A stretch of 64,000 nucleotides of DNA. Source: Streptomyces flavochromogenes (GTDB lineage Bacteria; Actinomycetota; Actinomycetes; Streptomycetales; Streptomycetaceae). The position numbers and the translations under genes were made by a program. Position 1 is the first letter of the stretch. Each line of letters starts with the position of its first letter. The stretch is taken from contig NZ_JNZO01000040.1 of NCBI RefSeq assembly GCF_000717595.1, forward strand, positions 6,225-70,224, read 5' to 3'. The notes below the pieces were generated by a model. That model searched no databases and had not been told where the DNA came from. It saw only the letters and a list, made by a program, of their open reading frames with translations. Positions 17,102-25,466 of this stretch are shown here, one piece after another.

Positions 17102-17146
17102 GGGCGGTCGAGGGCTCGTCCCCCCGGGCCGGGCCCTCGACCGCCC
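17102..17146 (-). terminator. Long hairpin terminator abutting the CBS-BON gene
   Basis: GGGCGGTCGAGGGC at 17102-17115 pairs perfectly with GCCCTCGACCGCCC at 17133-17146, loop 17 bases. The stem touches the stop codon of the minus-strand gene. Confidence 0.85.
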
Positions 17147-17770
17147 CTACGCCGACCGGTCCTCCCCGCCCTCGGCGCCGCCCTGGTCCTCGTACGTCAG
17201 CCGGTCCTCGACCTCCACCACTCCGTCCACCGTCTCGCACAGCCGGACGAGGATCGGGCCGATCCCCGCGCGGTCGAGTGTGCCGCTCAGCGTCACCCGG
17301 CCCTCGTCGACGTCGATGTGGACGGCGGAGGGGGAGAGGCGGAGGATGCGGACGACCACGTCCTCGCGGATCTCCTCCTGGATCGACCGGTCCCTCCGCA
17401 GGAACAGCTGGAGCAGGTCGCTCCGGCTCAGCACCCCGATGAGCTTCCCGTCCGCGTCGACGACCGGCAGTCGCTTCACCCGGTGCCGTTCCATGAGGCG
17501 GGCCGCCTCGACGGCCGTCCAGGAGGGCCTGGCCGTCACGACGGGGCTCGACATCATGGCCTCCGCGGTGCTCGGCCCGTCCTTCGCGGTGTGCCGTCGC
17601 AGGAGGTCGGCCTCGGAGACCACGCCCACGGGCCGGTTCTCGTCGTCGACCACCGGGACGGCGGTGATGCCGTACTCGTCGAGGAGCCGCGCGATCTCCT
17701 TGAACGACGTCCCTGGCTGTACCGCGACCGCGGTCGGCGTCATCAGGTCGGCGACACTGCGGTGCCTCAT
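17147..17770 (-). CDS. CBS-pair plus BON domain protein
   Basis: 207 residues. Two CBS motifs occupy about residues 7-125 (VADLMTPTAVAVQPGTSFKEIARLLDEYGITAVPVVDD and MMSSPVVTARPSW..RHRVKRLPVVDADGKLIGVLSRSDLL), followed by a BON domain (about 140-200; VHIDVDEGRVTLSGTLDR..LVRLCETVDGVVEVEDRLTY). CBS pairs bind adenine nucleotides and often report energy state; BON domains bind membranes or ligands. Such proteins are typical of the actinobacterial dormancy/general stress set. ATG 17770 has an AAGGGACGG site. Confidence 0.92.
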   Translation of the reverse strand: MRHRSVADLMTPTAVAVQPGTSFKEIARLLDEYGITAVPVVDDENRPVGVVSEADLLRRHTAKDGPSTAEAMMSSPVVTARPSWTAVEAARLMERHRVKRLPVVDADGKLIGVLSRSDLLQLFLRRDRSIQEEIREDVVVRILRLSPSAVHIDVDEGRVTLSGTLDRAGIGPILVRLCETVDGVVEVEDRLTYEDQGGAEGGEDRSA

Positions 17771-17885
17771 CGTCCGTTCCGTCCCTTCTGGGTTCCGGAG
17801 TCCATGATCTCCTACCGGGCGCCGGAGCGGGACGAGGGGGCGACAGGGACTTGCGAGGCCTGTCATGTACATGGTTACTTCGGGT

Positions 17886-18029
17886 AAGTCACGCCTGAAG
17901 TCACGCCTGAAGTCACGCCTGAAGTCACGCCTGAAGTCACGCCTGAAGTCATGCCTGAAGTCACGCCGCACGTCACGTCTTGATCCACGCCTGAAGTCAT
18001 GTCCGCAGTCACCCCCGACGTCAGCCCAT
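17886..18029. repeat. 12-bp tandem repeat tract, six clear copies then decaying
   Basis: The unit AAGTCACGCCTG runs from 17886 without spacing; copies one to five are exact and copy six has one change. The 12-base phase continues, more and more degenerate, to about 18029 (ACGTCACGTCTT, GATCCACGCCTG, AAGTCATGTCCG). The period is a multiple of three, so all frames stay open (KSRL repeats on one strand, TSGV or RRDF on the other), which creates misleading long ORFs. It lies in the gap between the divergent CBS-BON and beta-propeller genes, upstream of both starts. Confidence 0.95.
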
Positions 18030-18052
18030 CGAGCCGGAAGAAGGACCCCCGC

Positions 18053-19342
18053 ATGCCCTCTCCCCGTACGTCGTCCACCCGCCCCCGACGCCTCGCTGCC
18101 GCCCTCGCCGTGGCCGTCGCCCTCGTCGCCACGGCCGGCGGCACCGGTTCGGCCGTCCCCGGACCGGGCGCCACCGAGGCGCCGGCGTCCGCCGGACTCC
18201 GCGAGGCGATGTTCGTCGGCAACAACTGGGACGGAACGGCCGACGTCATCGCCGCCCGGGGCGACTTCCACCGCATCGGCCGCGTGAACGTCATCCCCGA
18301 CAAGGAGGAACGCCTCCGCGAGATCTATCTGAACCCCATCAAGCTCGCGTTCTTCCTCGGAGTCCGCAGCGGCCCGGGGGAGGGGCACGACCAGTTCGTC
18401 GACGACATGTACGCGACCCCCGACGGCTCGTCCATGGTCGTCTCCCGGCCGAGCTTCGCCGACGTCGTCTCCCTCGACCTGCGCACCGGCCGGATCAACT
18501 GGCGTTTTCCCGTGGCCGGTTACCGCGCCGATCACATGGCCGTCTCGCCCGACGGCGCCCGGGTCGCGGTCTCCGCTTCCACCGCCAACACCGTGCACGT
18601 CCTCGACATCGGCACCGGGCGCGAGATCGGCTCCTTCAAGACGGGCGACAAGCCCCACGAGAACGTCTTCACCTCCGACGGGCTCCTGTGGAACATGTCC
18701 ATCGGTGAGGTCACCACCGCCCTCGACGCCCCATGGCTCGACTGGACCAAGGGCGACCGTCGCATCACGGTCGTCGACGCCACGACCTTCAGGACCGTCC
18801 GCGTCATCGACATGCGCGAGCGGCTCGACGCCTTCGGCCGCGGCGACCTCTCCGACGCCGTCCGGCCCGTCGCCTTCACCCCGGACGAGAAGAAGCTCTA
18901 CCTCCAGGTCTCTTTCTACAACGGCCTCCTGGAGTACGACATCACCACCGACCGCATCACCCGGGCCAAGGTCCTCCCCGGCAACCCGAAGACCGACCCC
19001 GACCGCACGACCTGGGTCAACGACTCGCGCCACCACGGCCTTTCGATGAGTCCCGACGGCAGCAAGCTCTGCGTCGCGGGAACGATGGACGACTACGCCA
19101 CCGTGGTAGACCGGGCCACCCTCCAGGAGGGCCCGCTGGTCGAGGCGTCCAAGCCGTACTGGGCGACCGTGAGCGGCGACGGACGGTCCTGCGTCATCTC
19201 CGAGAGCGGCACCGACCGGGTGACCGCGATCGACTTCGCCACCGGCCGACGTGTGGCCTCCGTGGACGTCGGCGACCACCCGCAGCGCGTGCGGCTCGCC
19301 CGCATCCCTGCCGACTGGACGGGCTCCGACGGGAGTCGATGA
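18053..19342 (+). CDS. Secreted YncE-like beta-propeller protein
   Basis: 429 residues with a signal peptide (basic RPRRLAAALAVAVALVATAGGTGSA). The body is built of propeller blades with the repeated pattern of DG..V.VS....VVSLDLRTGRI, SPDGARVAVSASTANTVHVLDIGTGREI and SGDGRSCVISESGTDRVTAIDFATGRRVASVDVG. Such YncE-like proteins are exported and may bind nucleic acids, cell wall or redox partners; the role is unknown here. ATG 18053 follows GAAGAAGGA. It converges on the discoidin-domain gene with a shared perfect hairpin between them. Confidence 0.82.
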   Translation: MPSPRTSSTRPRRLAAALAVAVALVATAGGTGSAVPGPGATEAPASAGLREAMFVGNNWDGTADVIAARGDFHRIGRVNVIPDKEERLREIYLNPIKLAFFLGVRSGPGEGHDQFVDDMYATPDGSSMVVSRPSFADVVSLDLRTGRINWRFPVAGYRADHMAVSPDGARVAVSASTANTVHVLDIGTGREIGSFKTGDKPHENVFTSDGLLWNMSIGEVTTALDAPWLDWTKGDRRITVVDATTFRTVRVIDMRERLDAFGRGDLSDAVRPVAFTPDEKKLYLQVSFYNGLLEYDITTDRITRAKVLPGNPKTDPDRTTWVNDSRHHGLSMSPDGSKLCVAGTMDDYATVVDRATLQEGPLVEASKPYWATVSGDGRSCVISESGTDRVTAIDFATGRRVASVDVGDHPQRVRLARIPADWTGSDGSR

Positions 19343-19349
19343 CCGCCGG

Positions 19350-19390
19350 TGGGGGCCGGCCGGACCACGAGGTGATCCGGCCGGCCCCCA
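19350..19390. terminator. Bidirectional hairpin terminator
   Basis: TGGGGGCCGGCCGGA pairs exactly with TCCGGCCGGCCCCCA over 15 bases, 11-base loop, between the stop codons of two convergent genes. Confidence 0.92.
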
Positions 19391-19400
19391 CGCGCCATGC

Positions 19401-21464
19401 TCAGGCTCTGTGCACCGCGACCTCGTAGAGCGAATAGCCCCACTGGGTCGCCCGCCGCTCGCCGTGGATCCGAACGTAACGGGCCGACGTCGACGGGAAC
19501 TCCGCCGTGTCGTACCCGCCGTCGCCGGAGTCCGTGGACCACACCGTCCGCCAGTCCGTGCCGTTCTCCGACACGTCGATCCGGTACTGGCGCGCGTACG
19601 CTCGCTCCCAGTCCAGGGTGACCCTGCCCACCCTGCGGACCGCCCCGAGGTCGACGCCCATCCACTGGTCGTCCGACCAGTCGCTGGCCCAGCGCGAGCC
19701 GGTGTCGCCGTCGAGGGCGCGGCCCGGTGCGTAGCTGACGAACGGGTTCCACTCCGAGGAGCTCGCCGAACCCGGCGCGCCCTTCGCGAGGTTGACACCC
19801 GGCTCGTGGTTCTCGGTCGCCTTCCACGTGGTCAGGTACGACTCCGCGCCGGCCGCCAGCTCGTCGACGACCCCCTGGCCGCCGCTGAGCCGGATCTGCT
19901 CGACCCAGTCCGGCACCAGGCCGTTGTGCGCCGCGCCGTCGGTGTTGAGGTCCCAGGTGCGGTCGCCCGTCACCTGACGCTCGATCACCGAGCCGCCGTC
20001 GAAGCTGCGGAAGGGGTACTTCACCGCGTTCGGCGCCCCGCTGCCCACCGGGGCGGGCCAGCCGCCGACACCGTTCATGTCGGTGCCGTAGCCGAGACCG
20101 ACCTTGTACTTCGCGCGCAGCGCGGCCTTCTGGCCGGCCTCGCCGACGAAGCCCTCCGCGCCGTGCATGTACTGGGCGACGAAACCGCCCAGCTTGTAGA
20201 GGCGCTCCGTCCAGTCCAGGTCCATCCAGCTGTGGCTGGACAGGACGCCCGGGTACTCCTCGGACTCCAGGATGTCGAGTGCCCGCCCGGCGGCCTTGAC
20301 GCTCATGTGGTCGAGCTCCAGCATCATGCCGCGGTCGATCATGCCCCGCAGGGCGTGCTCGCCGAGCCGGGTCAGACCACGCGTGTTGCACTTCGCGTCG
20401 GAGGCGTACGAGGGGGTGCTCACGCCCGGCGGCAGCTTGGACGCCATCACCGGGGCGGCCGCGAGCCCGATCGGGTTGTCGTGCTGGGGGCCGGCGCACT
20501 TCTCCGTCGCCCAGAAGGTGCCCGTCGACAGGAACTGGCCGATGTTGACCGCAGTACCGATGGTGCCCGAGTCGAAGCGGACACCGCACAGCGCGTTGTC
20601 GAACTTGTGGCACAGGAACATGCTGCGGACCCCGAGCCCGTACAGCTCGTCGAGACCGCGGTCGATGTCCTCCTTGCTGCACTGCGCGACATCGAGGATC
20701 TGCTTGCAGCCGAACGGCTCCGAGGTCTCGACGCCCAGGACGACCGCGAGCTTGCCCTGCTCGATCACCGAGCGCGCCTGCGCCGCGGAGGTGACGATCC
20801 GGAACCAGCCCTTGCCGGGCCCGCCGTACATCCCGTCGACGTAGTCCTGGAGTTCGTACGTCTTGCGGGCCTGGAGGCGGATCGACGTCATCTCGTCGCA
20901 GCTCCGGTCACGGGGCAGGATCGAGCAGATGAGGCCGTTCGTCACCAGGTCGTTGACGAGCACGCGCTGCCCGCCGCGCCAGGCGCGCTCCACCCACGCG
21001 TAGTAGTTCTGCTGGTGCGTCAGGGAGTTGTGGGCGGGCCAGTCCTTGAACGTGGGCCAGCCGACCGGGTCGTGATGGCCGTCGGCTCCGCCGGTGATGT
21101 TCTCGAACAGTGCGCCCGAACCGTCGGGATAGTGCTCGGGACAGTCCTTGAGGGCCTCGGCGGCACCCGCCGTGGAGAACGTCTGGCCGCAGATGAGCCG
21201 GCCGCCGAAGCCCTCGTTGGACATCAGGTGGTTGTGCGCGTCGACGAAGCCGCGCACCTTCCCCTGTGCGTCCGTTCCCGCGAACGGCGCGCCCGTGACA
21301 TTGATCTGCGAGTCGGCGGCGGGCCGGGTGGTGGGCTCCCACCACGAACCGCCGGCGGCGGCAGCGGGAACGGGACCGGAGCCGAAGAGGACGGCGGCCA
21401 GGGCGAGGAACAGCGCGAGGAGGGCGGATCTGCCGCCGGTCCGGCGCGAAAGGGGTCGGGTCAT
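19401..21464 (-). CDS. Secreted dipeptidase-like hydrolase with C-terminal discoidin domain
   Basis: 687 residues. A signal peptide (ALLALFLALAAVLFGSGPVPAAAA) precedes an amidohydrolase/renal-dipeptidase-like domain. Likely metal motifs are GFVDAHNHLMSN near residue 75, DHMSVKAAGRALDIL (about 395), GVLSSHSWMD and GYGTDMNGVGG. The last 115 residues are an F5/8 type C (discoidin) domain: ALDGDTGSRWASDWSDDQWMGVDLG..RVTLDWERAYARQYRIDVSENGTDW and YVRIHG. The discoidin part should bind carbohydrate or cell surface. Substrate unknown; the combination suggests an exported enzyme working on polymers or peptides outside the cell. GGAGG lies 13 bases before the ATG. Confidence 0.85.
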   Translation of the reverse strand: MTRPLSRRTGGRSALLALFLALAAVLFGSGPVPAAAAGGSWWEPTTRPAADSQINVTGAPFAGTDAQGKVRGFVDAHNHLMSNEGFGGRLICGQTFSTAGAAEALKDCPEHYPDGSGALFENITGGADGHHDPVGWPTFKDWPAHNSLTHQQNYYAWVERAWRGGQRVLVNDLVTNGLICSILPRDRSCDEMTSIRLQARKTYELQDYVDGMYGGPGKGWFRIVTSAAQARSVIEQGKLAVVLGVETSEPFGCKQILDVAQCSKEDIDRGLDELYGLGVRSMFLCHKFDNALCGVRFDSGTIGTAVNIGQFLSTGTFWATEKCAGPQHDNPIGLAAAPVMASKLPPGVSTPSYASDAKCNTRGLTRLGEHALRGMIDRGMMLELDHMSVKAAGRALDILESEEYPGVLSSHSWMDLDWTERLYKLGGFVAQYMHGAEGFVGEAGQKAALRAKYKVGLGYGTDMNGVGGWPAPVGSGAPNAVKYPFRSFDGGSVIERQVTGDRTWDLNTDGAAHNGLVPDWVEQIRLSGGQGVVDELAAGAESYLTTWKATENHEPGVNLAKGAPGSASSSEWNPFVSYAPGRALDGDTGSRWASDWSDDQWMGVDLGAVRRVGRVTLDWERAYARQYRIDVSENGTDWRTVWSTDSGDGGYDTAEFPSTSARYVRIHGERRATQWGYSLYEVAVHRA

Positions 21465-21600
21465 GGTCAGCGATGCCTCCGGACGGTGGGGGAGTACCGG
21501 GCGCCCCGAGGATCGCGGTGTTGGCGGAGTGAGTCAATAGTCCGGGACAGATGACCTGTTGATGGTCATGAGGCTTCCCCCGAAGTGAAGGGGCGAGTCC

Positions 21601-22194
21601 TCATCCGTCGATGAGGACCACAAGTTGATCGGCCGTCAGATCGAGCAGGGTCGCCGCCGTCTTCTCGTCCCCGACCACCAGGAACTGGAGAGTGAGACCG
21701 TCGATCGCCGCCGCCAGGTATCGGGCGATCGTCTCCACCGGCACCCGCGGCTCCATGCCCCGCATCGCGCGCACCTGCTCGACGAGCGCGACCGCCGACA
21801 CCACGTACTGCTCGTACTGGGCGCGCGCCAGATGCTCGAACCCCGGCTCCCGCAGGGCGTACTGGGTGAGGTCGTACGTCAGCATGTGCTCACCGGGGCG
21901 GGCCGTGACATGGTCCCAGTACGACTGGAGCGCGCCCCGTACGGTCTCGCGCAGGGTGGCACCCGGCTCGACAGCCGACATCACGCGCGCCACGTAGTTG
22001 CTGTTGATCGTCTCGATCGCGGCTTCGAGGAGGGCCTGCTTGGACTCGAAGCAGTAGTGGAAGACGCTCAGCGAGACGCCCGCCTCGGCGCAGATCGACC
22101 GGGTGGTGGTCCGGGCGACCCCGTCCCTGGTCATCGCCCTGATCGCCGCGTCGACCAGCTGTCTGCGTCGTTCGGCCGACGGCATCCGCCCCAT
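21601..22194 (-). CDS. TetR family transcriptional regulator
   Basis: 197 residues. The N-terminal HTH is clear: RRQLVDAAIRAMTRDGVARTTTRSICAEAGVSLSVFHYCFESKQALLEAAIE. The C-terminal domain (about 70-197) resembles TetR_C_6/BetI-like forms. ATG 22194 (MGRMPSAERR) is preferred over upstream starts because it gives the standard distance to the HTH. It lies upstream of, and in the same direction as, the secreted hydrolase at 19401-21464 with a 136-base gap, so it may regulate that gene. Confidence 0.9.
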   Translation of the reverse strand: MGRMPSAERRRQLVDAAIRAMTRDGVARTTTRSICAEAGVSLSVFHYCFESKQALLEAAIETINSNYVARVMSAVEPGATLRETVRGALQSYWDHVTARPGEHMLTYDLTQYALREPGFEHLARAQYEQYVVSAVALVEQVRAMRGMEPRVPVETIARYLAAAIDGLTLQFLVVGDEKTAATLLDLTADQLVVLIDG

Positions 22195-22243
22195 GGTTCC
22201 TCCTCGCGTCCGGCGCCAGGGTAACCGCAGGTCCCCCGGGCGC

Positions 22244-22822
22244 CTACGGAACGTCCACCGCGCCGGCCCGCGGCCACGCGTCACGCTCCGCGAGCCGCAG
22301 CACCAACGCCGCGATGTTCCAGGCGTCGTCCTCGCCCCGGTGATGACGCCCCTCCAGCGGCAGCCCCGCGACCTCCAGGGCGCGCGCCATGCCCGGGCGC
22401 TTGCGCAGGCCGTACGCCTCGGTGAACACGGCCTTCGCGTTGGTGTGGTGGCGCCCGAAGGGATACGGGGTGCCGGTGACCCGGCACTGGTGGGTGAACT
22501 GCTTGCGGTCGTAGTCGCCCCAGCTCGCCCAGGGCCGCAGACCCGCCTCGTACGTGGTCGCGAGCAGCCGGCAGGCGGCGGCGAAGTCCAGACCGGTGTC
22601 GACCTCCGCCTGGGTGAGCCCGGTCAGTTCGGTGCAGAACGCGCTGACCTTCGAGCGGGCCGGCCGCACCAGGATCCGGTGCCGCGAGACCCGCTCACCC
22701 GCGCCCGGATCGACCACCGTCAGCCCGATCTCGATGATCTCGCTGACGGCGCCGGGCGGACGTTCGCCCTCCCAGCAGGTCGCCTCGACGTCGACGACGT
22801 TGACCAATCCCCCGTGATACAT
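22244..22822 (-). CDS. DEDDh 3'-5' exonuclease (ERI1/KapD-like)
   Basis: 192 residues. Exo I is NVVDVEATCW (Asp and Glu ligands), Exo II region is ASWGDYDRKQF, and Exo III is GRHHRGEDDAWNIAALV with the DEDDh His and Asp. The layout matches the ERI1/KapD group, which trims RNA or DNA 3' ends. The start ATG 22822 (MYHGGLVNVVDVEATCW) places Exo I eight residues in, as usual. It is close upstream of the tetR gene and divergent from the VOC gene with a 39-base gap. Confidence 0.88.
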   Translation of the reverse strand: MYHGGLVNVVDVEATCWEGERPPGAVSEIIEIGLTVVDPGAGERVSRHRILVRPARSKVSAFCTELTGLTQAEVDTGLDFAAACRLLATTYEAGLRPWASWGDYDRKQFTHQCRVTGTPYPFGRHHTNAKAVFTEAYGLRKRPGMARALEVAGLPLEGRHHRGEDDAWNIAALVLRLAERDAWPRAGAVDVP

Positions 22823-22861
22823 GGCGAGAAGCCTAATCGGTACCCCTGCTAGGGTGCGCCG

Positions 22862-23290
22862 ATGTCGTCGATCAAGGAGTTCCAGGTCACCTTCGACTGC
22901 GCGGATCCCGAGCGCGTGGCCCGCTTCTGGTGCGAGGTGCTGGGGTACGTCGTACCGCCGCCGCCCAAGGGATTCGCCACCTGGGAGGACTACCACCGCT
23001 CGCAGCCGGCCGAGGAGCGCGGAGCGTGGTTCGCGTGCACCGATCCCTCGGGCGCGGGTCCGCGCCTGTACTTCCAGCGCGTACCCGAGGGCAAGGTCGT
23101 CAAGAACCGGGTGCACCTCGACGTCCGGGTCGCCACCGGGCTCGTGGGTGAGGAGCGTCTGGCCGCGCTCGAGGCCGAGTGCACACGACTGTCGGCGCTG
23201 GGCGCGGTACGCGAGCGCCTGCTGTACGACGGGCACGACGCGTGCATCGGGATGCGGGACATCGAGGGCAACGAGTTCTGTCTCGACTGA
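22862..23290 (+). CDS. VOC/glyoxalase-like domain protein
   Basis: 142 residues with the vicinal-oxygen-chelate layout: FQVTFDCADPERVARFWCEVLGYV, LYFQRVPEGKVVKNRVHLDVRV and a terminal MRDIEGNEFCLD. The His and Glu positions of metal-binding VOC enzymes are plausible (HLDV, GNEFC). Actinomycetes have many of these with unknown substrates. Its stop lies 36 bases from a duplicated fragment of a gntR gene, marking the left edge of an accessory region. Confidence 0.85.
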   Translation: MSSIKEFQVTFDCADPERVARFWCEVLGYVVPPPPKGFATWEDYHRSQPAEERGAWFACTDPSGAGPRLYFQRVPEGKVVKNRVHLDVRVATGLVGEERLAALEAECTRLSALGAVRERLLYDGHDACIGMRDIEGNEFCLD

Positions 23291-23326
23291 CCGCTCGCCC
23301 CCACGGCGGGCACCACTGCCGGTGAC

Positions 23327-23404
23327 TCAGTCCCGCTCCAGCTCCAGTACATCGCGCAGGGCCGCCACCGCGTGGGCCCGGTGCCGGTCGAGCCGGCGGA
23401 CGGT
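23327..23404 (-). pseudogene. Duplicated 3' end of a gntR-type gene
   Basis: These 78 bases match 30530-30607, the stop-codon end of the intact gntR gene, with four mismatches and no gap. Translation gives VRRLDRHRAHAVAALRDVLELERD then stop; the intact gene gives the same with E/D swaps at two residues. The similarity ends abruptly at 23404. Nothing else of the gene is seen here. It is either the original chromosomal 3' end displaced when an element entered the gene (an attachment-site duplication) or a relic of a paralogous regulator. Confidence 0.85.
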
Positions 23405-23781
23405 TTCCGCCGTTTGCGGGTTTTCTGGGCGCGACTGTGCAACCTTCTCCCCATCGTGCGTGTCGGAGATGGTTGAGAACTGAACATGGCGAACGCTCGC
23501 GCGCGGTTTCCTGCGATTCGGCTCAGGAGCCGGTCTCGCCCGTGCCTGAGGTCCAAGGTCACCCATCCGTCACGTGAGGGCGGCGAGTGGTCCGCCCCTG
23601 GTATAGAGCACTGACGTGTTGGCAATGTAAACAGAGCGATATTCGGGTGAGGGGTGCCGTGAGCGTGTACAGTGTTCTCGTCGGATCGGCTCCGTCGGCG
23701 ACGACGGAGCCCCGGTAGGTGCTAAGGGGAGGCGCACGCTCTGGACCAGAGGGTGCGCGGGGAGCGTGCGAGGGAGTGGCC
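23405..23781. other. Non-coding left part of the accessory region
   Basis: 377 bases with no convincing gene. It holds the 19-base direct repeat at 23614-23632, a nine-base hairpin at 23688-23711 (GGCTCCGTC with its complement) and a longer imperfect palindrome at 23732-23758 (GCGCAC, G, CTCTGG around A, then its complement with a G-G mismatch). The hairpins sit just before the small ORF at 23782. Confidence 0.6.
23614..23632 (+). repeat. Left copy of a 19-bp direct repeat
   Basis: ACGTGTTGGCAATGTAAAC; the right copy at 30477-30495 differs at one base (G for A at position 11). The two copies bracket the accessory genes between 23.6 and 30.5 kb. They could be recombination core sites or binding sites for one regulator. 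Confidence 0.75.
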
Positions 23782-23946
23782 ATGGACCTGGAGACGGTCG
23801 AGGGGCGGTTCAGGCTCATCCCCGCCGCATGCGACCGCAGCGCGGCGGCCGGCGTCATTCTCACCACCCCCCCTGTGGACGGCGAGAAGTACACCTCCAC
23901 CCTCACCCCTCTCCCGAGTCACCGTCCCCGCCAATCGGCAGTCTGA
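23782..23946 (+). CDS. Small ORF of unknown function, possible leader peptide
   Basis: 54 codons beginning MDLETVEGRFRLIPAACDRS and ending RPRQSAV. The ATG has a fair ribosome site (GAGGGAG). No signal, membrane span or known domain is seen. The ORF lies between two upstream hairpins and a 12-base stem hairpin that separates it from the helical-protein gene at 24019. That architecture could be regulatory (leader peptide with attenuator), or it may be a spurious ORF. Confidence 0.4.
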   Translation: MDLETVEGRFRLIPAACDRSAAAGVILTTPPVDGEKYTSTLTPLPSHRPRQSAV

Positions 23947-23962
23947 CGCCCGCCACGCCTAG

Positions 23963-23999
23963 GCGGCCCGGACCGGAGGGGAGCCACGGTCCGGGCCGC
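23963..23999 (+). terminator. Hairpin between the small ORF and the next gene
   Basis: GCGGCCCGGACC pairs perfectly with GGTCCGGGCCGC, 13-base loop. It ends 19 bases before the ATG at 24019, so it may attenuate or separate transcription of the downstream gene. Confidence 0.65.
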
Positions 24000-24018
24000 G
24001 ACCCGAAAGGGGTCGACC

Positions 24019-25260
24019 ATGGACGACGAGATCCAGCTGTTCAGGGACGGTGACGGCCTGGCCGTCATCGGAGACCCGGCTGCGGTCGAACGCTTTCTTG
24101 TCTCCGAGGGGCTGCCGGCGAGGGGGCACGGAACACGGCGGCTCGGGGCCGCCCTTGGCGATGCGGCCGGGCTCGTGCAGGCCGGTTCCGACATCGCCGC
24201 CGGCTCGGGTCGCTGGGTGAAGCTGACCAAGGAGTCCGCGCAGCGGATCGACAGGATCGGGCTGCGGAAGAGTGCCAGGACCGGTCTCGAAACAGGAGTG
24301 CTCAAGGGGCCCAAGGGGCAGGTGAAGGGATTCGTCGAGTTCGCGAAGGGGTCGGGACCGCTCAAGGGCAACCCGGCCCAGATGGCCAACATCGCAACGG
24401 TCATGGCGCAGCTGGCGATGCAGCAGGCCATGGACGAGATCGCCGACTACCTCGCCGCGATCGACGAGAAGGTCGACGACGTGCTCCGCGCCCAGAAGGA
24501 CCAGGCGCTGGCCCGGATGATCGGGGTGGACCTCGTGCTCAAGGATGCCGTCACCGTCCGGGAGCAGGTGGGCCGTGTTTCCGAGGTCACGTGGTCCAAG
24601 GTGCAGCACACATCCACGACCATCGCCGACACTCAGGCGTACGCGCTGCGTCAACTCGACGCGCTCGCGGAGAAGTCGGAGACCAAGAGCAAGGTCGGTG
24701 AACTGGCCAAGGCGTCCAAGGGGATCGAGTCCAGGGCGCGGGAGTGGCTCGCCGTTCTGGCGCACTGCTTCCAGCTCCAGGACGCCTTCGCCGTACTCGA
24801 ACTCGACCGGGTGCGGGAGACGCATCCGCACGAGCTGGACGCGCACCGTCTCGGACTTCGGGCCGCCCGGAAGAACCGGATGGATCTCATCTCGGAGAGT
24901 ACCGAGCGTCTGGTGGCCAGGATGCACACGGCCGCCGGCACGGCCAACGCGAAGGTGCTGTTGCACCCGACCACGTCCCGTGAGGTGGTGCACGCGCGCA
25001 ACAACGTCGAGGTCGCCGTCGTCGACTTCCACGGACGGCTCGGGATCGAGCGCGATCAGGAGTCGTTGGAGGCGCGACGCTGGAAGGACGCGGCCGTGGA
25101 AGTGAGGGACAAGGCGTTGGAGAAGGGCGCGGAGAACGTCGACGCCGCCCGGCGCCTCGGCACCGAGACCCTCGGCCGGGCCAGATCGGCGACAGGCAGG
25201 CTCTCCAGCGGGATCGCCGAGCGAACGCTCCGTCGGCGTGGGGGCGACGAGGAAGGATGA
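24019..25260 (+). CDS. Long alpha-helical protein of unknown function
   Basis: 413 residues. I recognise the general look of an actinobacterial hypothetical family but no function. An N-terminal cap (DEIQLFRDGDGLAVIGDPAAVERFL) is followed by an Ala-rich segment, then helices rich in heptad-like patterns (MANIATVMAQLAMQQAMDEIADYLAAIDEKVDDVLRAQK at about 118-156; the rest to 330 also helical), and a basic C-terminal tail ending RTLRRRGGDEEG. The stretch around 120-140 is the most hydrophobic and could touch a membrane, but no clear transmembrane span is seen. GAAAGGGG precedes the ATG. First full gene of the accessory region. Confidence 0.85.
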   Translation: MDDEIQLFRDGDGLAVIGDPAAVERFLVSEGLPARGHGTRRLGAALGDAAGLVQAGSDIAAGSGRWVKLTKESAQRIDRIGLRKSARTGLETGVLKGPKGQVKGFVEFAKGSGPLKGNPAQMANIATVMAQLAMQQAMDEIADYLAAIDEKVDDVLRAQKDQALARMIGVDLVLKDAVTVREQVGRVSEVTWSKVQHTSTTIADTQAYALRQLDALAEKSETKSKVGELAKASKGIESRAREWLAVLAHCFQLQDAFAVLELDRVRETHPHELDAHRLGLRAARKNRMDLISESTERLVARMHTAAGTANAKVLLHPTTSREVVHARNNVEVAVVDFHGRLGIERDQESLEARRWKDAAVEVRDKALEKGAENVDAARRLGTETLGRARSATGRLSSGIAERTLRRRGGDEEG

Positions 25261-25466
25261 GAGTGCAGGGACACCCGGTTACAGGGGCTCCTCGTGCACC
25301 CGACAAGCGAGCCTGACGCACCTCCACAGGCTTCACGTGAGCCGCTTCGGCCCTGTCGGCGGCCACCTCGTCCGAGCTCCGATTGCTCCACCTGAACCCT
25401 CGATCGCGATGAGCCCCGGAACCGCCCGCCCGACCTGGACGGGCCGGCACCTCAGGAGTCCTCTGC

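Noticed and set aside
16838..17146. A gene in the C/G-rich gap after DUF1876
   Set aside because: All frames are repetitive and have no protein-like pattern; a hairpin and degenerate repeats explain the sequence.
17147..19798. An 883-codon minus-strand reading frame through 17.1-19.8 kb
   Set aside because: It is held open by the 12-bp repeats and the antisense of the propeller gene; only its last 207 codons (CBS-BON) are a real protein.
24019..25260. Pore-forming toxin for the long helical protein
   Set aside because: Only helical content and one moderately hydrophobic stretch support it; no family motif was recognised.
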